From an uncultured Flavobacterium sp. (lineage in GTDB: Bacteria; Bacteroidota; Bacteroidia; Flavobacteriales; Flavobacteriaceae): a DNA stretch of 5,126 nt. Position 1 is the stretch's first letter. Every line of letters starts with the position of its first letter. The stretch spans positions 1 to 5,126 of the forward strand of contig NZ_CALFIG010000146.1 in assembly GCF_937876455.1 (NCBI RefSeq), written 5' to 3'. Under the pieces are notes generated by a model. That model had not been told where the DNA came from. It ran no database searches and saw only the letters and a program-made list of their open reading frames with translations. The translations under genes and the position numbers were made by a program. Of this stretch, positions 1 through 5,126 are shown piece after piece.

Positions 1-1150
1 TAATAGTTTGAAAATATTCTTCTAAAATCAAATCTTTGCTAAATAATTGCGCTCTTTCACTTGATTTTGCAATACATTGTTTTCTATATTTTGGTTCTTG
101 TAACATACATAAGAGTGCCTCATGAAACATAGTTTTATTGTTTAAAGGCGTTAATATTCCATAATCGGTATGTAAATTAGTATCTAAATTAAATTTAACT
201 TCAGCATTCATTATTTCATTTGGTCCATACGGACAGTTTGTTGAAACAATAGGTAATTTACACGCTAAAGCTTCTAGAACAACATTTGGAAACCCTTCAT
301 GATTTGAGGAAAACACAAATAAATTTGCCGCTTTCATGTATTTATAGGGATTCTCATCAAAGCCCAACAAAAAAACATTTTCACTTAAACCTAACTTTGC
401 TATTAAACCATTTAACTCTTTATCAAGAGGACCTTTTCCTAAAATATACAATCTTACTTTTTTTTGTTTTAAAAGCGCCATTACCTTTATCAATAAAACA
501 TGATTTTTACCTCTATCTAATCTTCCTACGGTAATAATATTAAAATAATTAGCATCAAAAATGGAAGTTTCTGGTAAAATGCTTTCTATTTTTTCTATAT
601 CTATAGGATTATAAATTATTGAGATTAAATCTTCCGATATTTGAAATTTGTTTATCAAATCTAATTTAGTTCCTTTTGAATTTGTTATAATTAAATTTGA
701 TTTTGGGTAAAGATATTTTATTAAAAAAACATTAATCTTAGAATGAAAATTATTTTCGCCGTATTGTTTACTTGGATTTGATCTTTCTGAAATAATTATG
801 TTTCTATTTTTGTTAAATACTTTTGTAAGTATTGAAATATACGCTGGTCTTGTTAAAAACGAAATGCTTGTATTGATATTGTTCCTTTTTAAAAATTGAT
901 GATATTTCCAAGCTAAAAATGGTAATTTTAATAATTTTAAAAGACTGTTTTCATTAGGCTTAGATTTTTCTAAAAAGTATAACGGATTTTTGGTTTGAAA
1001 ATCGTAATCTCTAGTGTCATTCATAACAACCAAATAGACGTCCTTATTTTTATCTTCTAAATAAGGAATTAACTGAGACACTACACGTTCTGCTCCTCCA
1101 CCCGCTAGTGAATAAATTAATACTGCTATTTTGTTTTTTTTAGAAGACAT
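1..1150 (-). CDS. GT4-family glycosyltransferase, C-terminus cut by window edge
   Basis: The frame is open from the ATG at 1150 to the left edge, giving 383 residues with no stop. It should be a cytoplasmic or membrane-associated retaining glycosyltransferase that uses a nucleotide sugar to extend a polysaccharide repeat unit. The GT-B layout is visible: an N-terminal Rossmann start with the glycine-rich AGGGAERVV at 16-24, SERSNP at 121-126, NPID at 181-184, the VGRLDRGKNH block at 208-217 with its phosphate-binding R and K, GKGPL at 238-242, and the EX7E motif E285-GFPNVVL-E293. No signal peptide or membrane segment is seen. The start is firm because an in-frame TAA lies three codons upstream. 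The gene begins 2 bases after the preceding stop, so translation is probably coupled. The final visible segment (SSERAQLFSKDLILEEYFQTI region, 363-383) resembles a usual GT4 C-terminal helix, so few residues are missing. The SERxNP motif recalls AmsD/PglA-like GT4 enzymes. Donor and acceptor sugars cannot be read from the sequence. Confidence 0.92.
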   Translation of the reverse strand, partial: MSSKKNKIAVLIYSLAGGGAERVVSQLIPYLEDKNKDVYLVVMNDTRDYDFQTKNPLYFLEKSKPNENSLLKLLKLPFLAWKYHQFLKRNNINTSISFLTRPAYISILTKVFNKNRNIIISERSNPSKQYGENNFHSKINVFLIKYLYPKSNLIITNSKGTKLDLINKFQISEDLISIIYNPIDIEKIESILPETSIFDANYFNIITVGRLDRGKNHVLLIKVMALLKQKKVRLYILGKGPLDKELNGLIAKLGLSENVFLLGFDENPYKYMKAANLFVFSSNHEGFPNVVLEALACKLPIVSTNCPYGPNEIMNAEVKFNLDTNLHTDYGILTPLNNKTMFHEALLCMLQEPKYRKQCIAKSSERAQLFSKDLILEEYFQTI

Positions 1151-1155
1151 ACTTA
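1148..1155 (-). other. Tight stop-start junction between fusion gene and second GT4
   Basis: The fusion gene ends in TAA at 1155-1153 and the next gene starts with ATG at 1150-1148, leaving only GT between them. There is no purine-rich Shine-Dalgarno sequence of the GGAGG type just upstream; the preceding bases are AATAATTAAGT. Such spacing fits ribosome reinitiation or coupled translation, as commonly found in AT-rich Bacteroidota polysaccharide operons. Confidence 0.7.
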
Positions 1156-4044
1156 ATTATTTAGTAACTTTTGAAAAATTGACTCATATTCTTTTAATAT
1201 TTTTTTAGAATCAAATTTAGATGAGACTGATGATTTTACATTATATGATTCAATTGATTTTAATTTAATTATATTATTCAACACCTCAATTAATTCAAAT
1301 TCTGTTTCAACTAAAAAACCGTTAACTCCATCTTGCACAATTTCTTTTGTACCTCCAGGAGCATTAAATGCAAGTACAGGCGTCCCTGTAGTGCAACTTT
1401 CTAGTAAAGCATTTGGAAACCCTTCAAAATAAGAACCTTGAATAAAATAATCATGATCATTAACAATATTCAGTACTTGATTTGTGTATGGAATATAGTC
1501 AACGTTTTTTTTTAATCCTAATTCACTTACTTTTTCCTTTATTAAAGACTCTAAAGGACCAGACCCAATAATTGTATATTTAAAATCATATGATTTAATT
1601 TTTGCTAAACAATTTAGAATACGAATATGTCCTTTCTCTGGACTAAGTCGTCCCACAGTAATAAATTTTAATCCTTTAAATGAACTTTCTGTTTTTATTA
1701 TATTTTCTGTACTTGTTATTGGATTATTTATGACGGTTAATTTTGAAGAATGAGTATTTAAGAACGACTCAAAATCTGCTTTCATATCACTCGATTGACA
1801 TATGATAGCATCCAATTTGTTGTATAAGAATTTTTCAATTCTTTTATTTATTTTTTTTTCTTTAGAAAAGTAACCTATTTTAGAAATCAATGTCGATACT
1901 CTTCCAATAAATTTAGTTTTTTTGAAAAATAAAGATAAAAACCCTAACGCTAAATTTACATGTCCAATTGTTCCAAAAACAATAGCTGGATTATTCTTGT
2001 AAATTAATATAAATAACTTAGGTATAGCGTGCATGAGTCGTTTTTTATTACAATAAATTACTTCTACATCTTTAACATCATAAAGATTATCTTTTTCATA
2101 ACCTAAGACAATAAGTTTTACACTATATTTTGTTTTATCTATATTTTGGGCAATAAAAGAAATAATATGCTCTGCACCTCCTGCTTGAAGCGTCGGTATT
2201 ATAAAAAATATTTTACTTTTTGGTTGTGCATTATTTTCTTGAAAATAGCCAAATTCTTGACACCATTTTGACAAAACATACACTCTCCAAATGTAGGATG
2301 AATAATCGCTTTTACCCTTTAAATGCTCTTGAAACATTTTTTTAAACTTGGACACATTTAAATTAGGTACTTGATATAGAAAATGGTCTGATAAATTAGT
2401 AACAAATTCTTCCTTCAATTCATTACGCATCCACGCACCTATAGGTATTGCAAAACCTTTTTTAGGTTGATTAAATACTTGTTCTGGAATATATTCTTTT
2501 AAAATATCTCTTAATATTCTTTTTTTTCTGCCAGGCATATATCGAAAAGAAACAGAGAGGTTTCTTGCAAATTCAATTATCCTATAATCTAAAAAAGGGC
2601 TCCTAACTTCCATAGAATAAGCCATACTAGCCCTATCTACTTTTACATTACTATCGTTTTCTAACCATAATTTTATATTTAAATCGGCAGTTTTTTGATG
2701 AATATTTCGCGACAATTTTTGGTAGGAATTGTATGTTTTTAACCAATTTAAGTTTCTCTTTTCTAAAATTGTATTGTATCCTACAAAAATACCTTCAATA
2801 AAACTATTTGCTGTTTTTAAATTTAGTATTCTCTTAATAGGCTCTGTTCTTTTGCCAAGAATATTAAAAACTAATGCTTTAGATGTTAACCAACGAATTA
2901 CAAAAGGAATTTTAATTAATTTTGTGAATTTTGTTACCCAATCAAAATGATAATAGCCCAAAAAACTCTCGTCGCCTCCGTCTCCAGATAAAGCCACTGT
3001 AACATGTTGTTTAGTTACTTTATTTAGTAGCAACGATGGGAGTGCAGAACTGTCACCAAAAGGCTCATCATATACAGAGACTAATTTTGGAATCATTTCT
3101 AGAACTTGTTGTGTGGTGCACAGTGTTTCGGTATGAACAGAACCTATAATTGAAGCATATTGTGCCGCAATTTTACTTTCATCAAACTCGGGGTCTTCAA
3201 AACCAATAGAAAATGTTTTTATAGTGTCTGGCGAAACCTGTGCGGCAATACTTGAAATTAATGCTGAATCTATGCCTCCAGAAAGAAATGAGCCAAAGGG
3301 AACATCAGCTTGGAGTCGAATTTTAATGGCATCTTTTAATAAATCGTGTAATTGCGATGTAGCTTCTTCATAACTTAATTCCAATTTATTTATAGGTTTC
3401 AAATTCCAATATTCGTAAATTGAAATTTGCTGTGTATGGAGATCTATTTCTAAATTATTCCCTGGAGGTAATTTATAAACATTTTGAAAAATAGTGTGTG
3501 GAGAAGGAATATAGGTGCAATCTAAAAATATAGAGATTGCCTCTTCATTTATTTTTTTATGCTGACTTATAGGTCTTAATTGGCTACAAATTTCAAATTT
3601 CCCTTCCTGCCATGAATAATAAAAAGGTTTTACGCCCAATCTGTCTCTGGAACAAATGATTTTTTTTGCAATTGTGTCATAAATTGCGAAGGCAAACATT
3701 CCGTTTAATTTATTTACAAAGTCTTTTCCCCATTCTTTATAACCCGCTAACAATACTTCTGTATCGCCTGAGGTAGTAAATGAATAACCTAGTGTTATTA
3801 ATTCGGTTTTAATGTCTTGGTAATTATAAATTTCTCCATTAAAAACTATTGAAAGCCCTTCATAATTAAATGGTTGATGAGAACGAGCGTCTAAATCTAT
3901 TATGGAAAGTCTTAAATGTCCTAGAACAATATCGTCGATTTTCTTTATACCTGTATGGTCGGGGCCTCTAAACTTTATAGACTCCAACTTTAATTTCACT
4001 TCATCTTCCGAAAAAGGAATATTTGTTGCATAAATTCCACACAT
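1153..4044 (-). CDS. Asparagine-synthase-like amidotransferase fused to GT4 glycosyltransferase
   Basis: This 963-residue protein carries three domains. Residues 1-200 are a class II glutamine amidotransferase: Cys2 becomes the N-terminal nucleophile once Met is removed, followed by RGPD 26-29, R45, NGE 69-71 and GD 93-94 for glutamine binding. Residues about 225-600 are the ATP-pyrophosphatase synthase half: SGGIDS 255-260, EPFGD 327-331, SGDGGDE 353-359, MEVRSPFLD 478-486 and KKGFAIPIG 528-536. Residues about 611-963 form a complete GT4 enzyme: LQAGGAEH 619-626, VGRLSPEKGH 797-806, GSGPLES 827-833 and EX7E E874-GFPNALL-E882. The linker is only about ten residues. All amidotransferase catalytic residues are present, so ammonia transfer should work. 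In polysaccharide loci, AsnB relatives such as WbpS are thought to make uronamides rather than asparagine, and that is the favoured role here by context only. The start follows the upstream stop by 4 bases. Amidotransferases of this class are normally separate proteins of about 600-650 residues, so the fusion is unusual and may be a one-base event. Confidence 0.88.
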   Translation of the reverse strand: MCGIYATNIPFSEDEVKLKLESIKFRGPDHTGIKKIDDIVLGHLRLSIIDLDARSHQPFNYEGLSIVFNGEIYNYQDIKTELITLGYSFTTSGDTEVLLAGYKEWGKDFVNKLNGMFAFAIYDTIAKKIICSRDRLGVKPFYYSWQEGKFEICSQLRPISQHKKINEEAISIFLDCTYIPSPHTIFQNVYKLPPGNNLEIDLHTQQISIYEYWNLKPINKLELSYEEATSQLHDLLKDAIKIRLQADVPFGSFLSGGIDSALISSIAAQVSPDTIKTFSIGFEDPEFDESKIAAQYASIIGSVHTETLCTTQQVLEMIPKLVSVYDEPFGDSSALPSLLLNKVTKQHVTVALSGDGGDESFLGYYHFDWVTKFTKLIKIPFVIRWLTSKALVFNILGKRTEPIKRILNLKTANSFIEGIFVGYNTILEKRNLNWLKTYNSYQKLSRNIHQKTADLNIKLWLENDSNVKVDRASMAYSMEVRSPFLDYRIIEFARNLSVSFRYMPGRKKRILRDILKEYIPEQVFNQPKKGFAIPIGAWMRNELKEEFVTNLSDHFLYQVPNLNVSKFKKMFQEHLKGKSDYSSYIWRVYVLSKWCQEFGYFQENNAQPKSKIFFIIPTLQAGGAEHIISFIAQNIDKTKYSVKLIVLGYEKDNLYDVKDVEVIYCNKKRLMHAIPKLFILIYKNNPAIVFGTIGHVNLALGFLSLFFKKTKFIGRVSTLISKIGYFSKEKKINKRIEKFLYNKLDAIICQSSDMKADFESFLNTHSSKLTVINNPITSTENIIKTESSFKGLKFITVGRLSPEKGHIRILNCLAKIKSYDFKYTIIGSGPLESLIKEKVSELGLKKNVDYIPYTNQVLNIVNDHDYFIQGSYFEGFPNALLESCTTGTPVLAFNAPGGTKEIVQDGVNGFLVETEFELIEVLNNIIKLKSIESYNVKSSVSSKFDSKKILKEYESIFQKLLNN
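2199..2233 (-). other. Fusion junction with out-of-frame stop/start relic
   Basis: This is the join between the amidotransferase and glycosyltransferase halves. Reading leftward, TAATG at 2233-2229 holds an overlapping TAA and ATG, neither in the frame of the fused protein. The ATG opens a ten-codon frame, MHNQKVKYFL, that ends at TAA 2201-2199. One extra A in the A4 run at 2214-2211 would turn it into MHNQKVKIFFIIPTL, continuing into the glycosyltransferase frame. Such an N-terminus is typical of a free-standing GT4 enzyme. The bases are read directly, while the idea that this is the old start of a separate gene is inference. Confidence 0.6.
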
Positions 4045-4051
4045 GGTTTTA
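4042..4051 (-). other. Tight stop-start junction between membrane protein and fusion gene
   Basis: The membrane protein ends in TAA at 4051-4049 and the amidotransferase ATG is at 4044-4042, with AACC between. The ATG is followed directly by TGT for the nucleophile cysteine, which fixes this start because the class II amidotransferase fold needs Cys at position 2. No Shine-Dalgarno sequence is visible (TTTCTTAAAACC precedes the ATG), so coupled translation is likely. Confidence 0.75.
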
Positions 4052-5126
4052 AGAAATAATTAATTTGTCTTTGTTTTGAATTTGTTTGAATATCCAAATT
4101 GATATAAATAAAATGATATAATTATCAAAATAATTATGGGTAGTCAAAAGATAAAGTACTGTTGTTAATGAACAGAGTAAAAGTATTGGTTTTTTTCTGA
4201 ACTCTTTATAGGAATAAAAAATTACACTTAGATACATATAAACTAAAAATAAAAAGACTAAAATCCCTGATTCACCTAAAATCATTAAAAATGTATTATG
4301 TACGCCTTGAACACTAATTTCATTTGTTCCATAACCTATTGTTTTTCCTGAAAAACTAAGGTATCCGTTTCCAAAAATTGGTTTATCGTAAATTTGTAAA
4401 TAATAACCAGCCCATGTTTCGGTCCTTGAATCTTGTCCCAATTCTTCTGAAACTTTTCCTTCTAGAAGTGAAGAAAATGAATTTAATCTTTTTATGTCTA
4501 AATTAACAATACTGTTAAAAGTCACAAAAACTGCAAACAATGAAATTCCTATAAATAATTTGTAAACATTTCTAATACTAATAAAAATTGTAATTGCATT
4601 TATAAGTAATAATAATACTAAAAAAGTACGTGAAAAAGTAAAAAAGCCAGCGATAACAAAAATTATTTGACCTAGTATTTTCATTAATTTTGATTTCACA
4701 AAAAGACTTACTACAAAGCCTATCATTAATACAAAGCCTGCAGCATTTGGATTTAAATAAAAACCAGAATATCTACCTGAAACATTTGTCTGCAGCAAAA
4801 ATGCCTCTACAAACAAGCTAAATGCGCCAAACAATATAACATAAAAAAGTTCTGCTATTGAAGTATGTTTAATTATAGTTGTACCAAAAAAGACAAATAA
4901 CATATACTTAATGGCCACCGGGATTAATAAATTATAACTTGAAAAATCATTAATACCCGCAATTAAAAAATAAACAGCACCTAATATTAAATACGTATTA
5001 TTTTTAAAAATAGTCTTTGTTATAATACTATATGATATGATTAAAAAAAAAGTAATGACACTAAAAAATGCTCCAGAAATTTCTCCAAAATTCACTAAAG
5101 AAAAACCAGGAATGTTCCAAAATACA
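4049..5126 (-). CDS. Wzy polymerase / O-antigen ligase family membrane protein, 5' end cut by window edge
   Basis: A polytopic inner-membrane protein likely to polymerise lipid-linked repeat units or ligate glycan on the periplasmic side. A GTG codon at 5095 gives a 348-residue reading, but the same frame stays open to the edge and adds residues including FWNIPGFSLVNFGE. That extension looks like genuine family sequence, so the true start is probably outside the window. Counting from that GTG, about eleven hydrophobic segments appear: near 10-27, 34-50, 56-71, 83-102, 116-133, 139-153, 156-173, 178-195, 267-296, 303-318 and 322-338. A large loop at about 196-266 is expected in the periplasm. 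Family hallmarks are GRYSGFYLNPNAAG at 107-120, TETWAGYY in the loop (225-232), FGNGYLSF (241-248) and GVHNTFLMILGESG (264-277), with R108 and H266 as candidate functional residues. Polymerase and ligase cannot be separated by sequence alone. Its place beside glycosyltransferases favours a Wzy polymerase. It is followed 4 bases later by the amidotransferase gene. Confidence 0.85.
   Translation of the reverse strand, partial: VFWNIPGFSLVNFGEISGAFFSVITFFLIISYSIITKTIFKNNTYLILGAVYFLIAGINDFSSYNLLIPVAIKYMLFVFFGTTIIKHTSIAELFYVILFGAFSLFVEAFLLQTNVSGRYSGFYLNPNAAGFVLMIGFVVSLFVKSKLMKILGQIIFVIAGFFTFSRTFLVLLLLINAITIFISIRNVYKLFIGISLFAVFVTFNSIVNLDIKRLNSFSSLLEGKVSEELGQDSRTETWAGYYLQIYDKPIFGNGYLSFSGKTIGYGTNEISVQGVHNTFLMILGESGILVFLFLVYMYLSVIFYSYKEFRKKPILLLCSLTTVLYLLTTHNYFDNYIILFISIWIFKQIQNKDKLIIS

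Noticed and set aside
286..534. An 82-codon plus-strand open frame
   Set aside because: It lies entirely opposite the conserved GT4 gene, has low-complexity Leu/His-rich content with no family resemblance, and is explained as an antisense shadow of that gene.
1133..1141. A slippery heptamer A AAA AAC in codons 4-6 of the second glycosyltransferase
   Set aside because: It matches a -1 frameshift site, but it lies six codons after the start, the shifted frame soon meets a stop, and the unshifted frame gives a complete GT4 protein. It is most likely chance in Lys/Asn-rich coding sequence.
283..1426. A 17-base direct repeat, CATTTGGAAACCCTTCA, at 283-299 and 1410-1426
   Set aside because: Both copies encode the conserved EGFPN part of the GT4 EX7E motif on the minus strand, so protein conservation is a sufficient explanation and no mobile or regulatory repeat is needed.
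2729..2950. A 73-codon plus-strand open frame
   Set aside because: It runs antisense to the synthase domain, in a stretch with good coding sense on the minus strand, and shows no recognisable motif.
1153..4044. Calling the fusion gene a plain housekeeping asparagine synthetase (asnB)
   Set aside because: The enzyme half fits the superfamily, but the fused glycosyltransferase, the polysaccharide neighbours and the altered SGDGGDESFLGY loop argue against simple asparagine synthesis, so no gene symbol was given.
1151..4048. Promoters or terminators between the genes
   Set aside because: The gaps are only 2 and 4 bases, and I saw no TTTG/TAnnTTTG-type promoter or hairpin placed to serve them, so one polycistronic transcript is the simplest reading.

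Overview
The window is an AT-rich stretch (five 300-base samples counted by eye gave about 25 to 38% G+C) of a surface-polysaccharide locus, capsule or O-antigen type. Its low G+C, lack of clear Shine-Dalgarno sequences before the starts, and protein styles suggest a member of the Bacteroidota, probably a flavobacterium. This assignment is inferred from style and not from any marker gene.

Everything lies on the minus strand and is packed head to tail, so transcription runs from right to left. From 5126 to 4049 there is a multi-pass membrane protein of the Wzy polymerase / O-antigen ligase superfamily, whose true start lies beyond the right edge. Four bases later, 4044 to 1153 encodes a 963-residue protein that joins a complete asparagine-synthase-like glutamine amidotransferase (residues 1 to about 600) to a complete GT4 glycosyltransferase (about 611 to 963). 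Two bases after its stop, a second GT4 glycosyltransferase starts at 1150 and runs off the left edge after 383 residues, probably close to its natural end. No non-coding stretch exceeds 4 bases, so there is no room for an internal promoter, terminator or RNA gene between the genes.

Taken together, the two glycosyltransferases would add sugars to a lipid-linked repeat unit on the cytoplasmic face. The amidotransferase would use glutamine ammonia and ATP to amidate an acid group, plausibly a uronic acid of the glycan, and the membrane protein would polymerise or ligate the exported units. The most notable item is the amidotransferase-glycosyltransferase fusion. At its junction an out-of-frame TAATG stop/start pair survives, and one extra base just downstream would recreate a separate glycosyltransferase beginning MHNQKVKIFF. 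This points either to a recent gene fusion by a one-base deletion or to a base-calling error.
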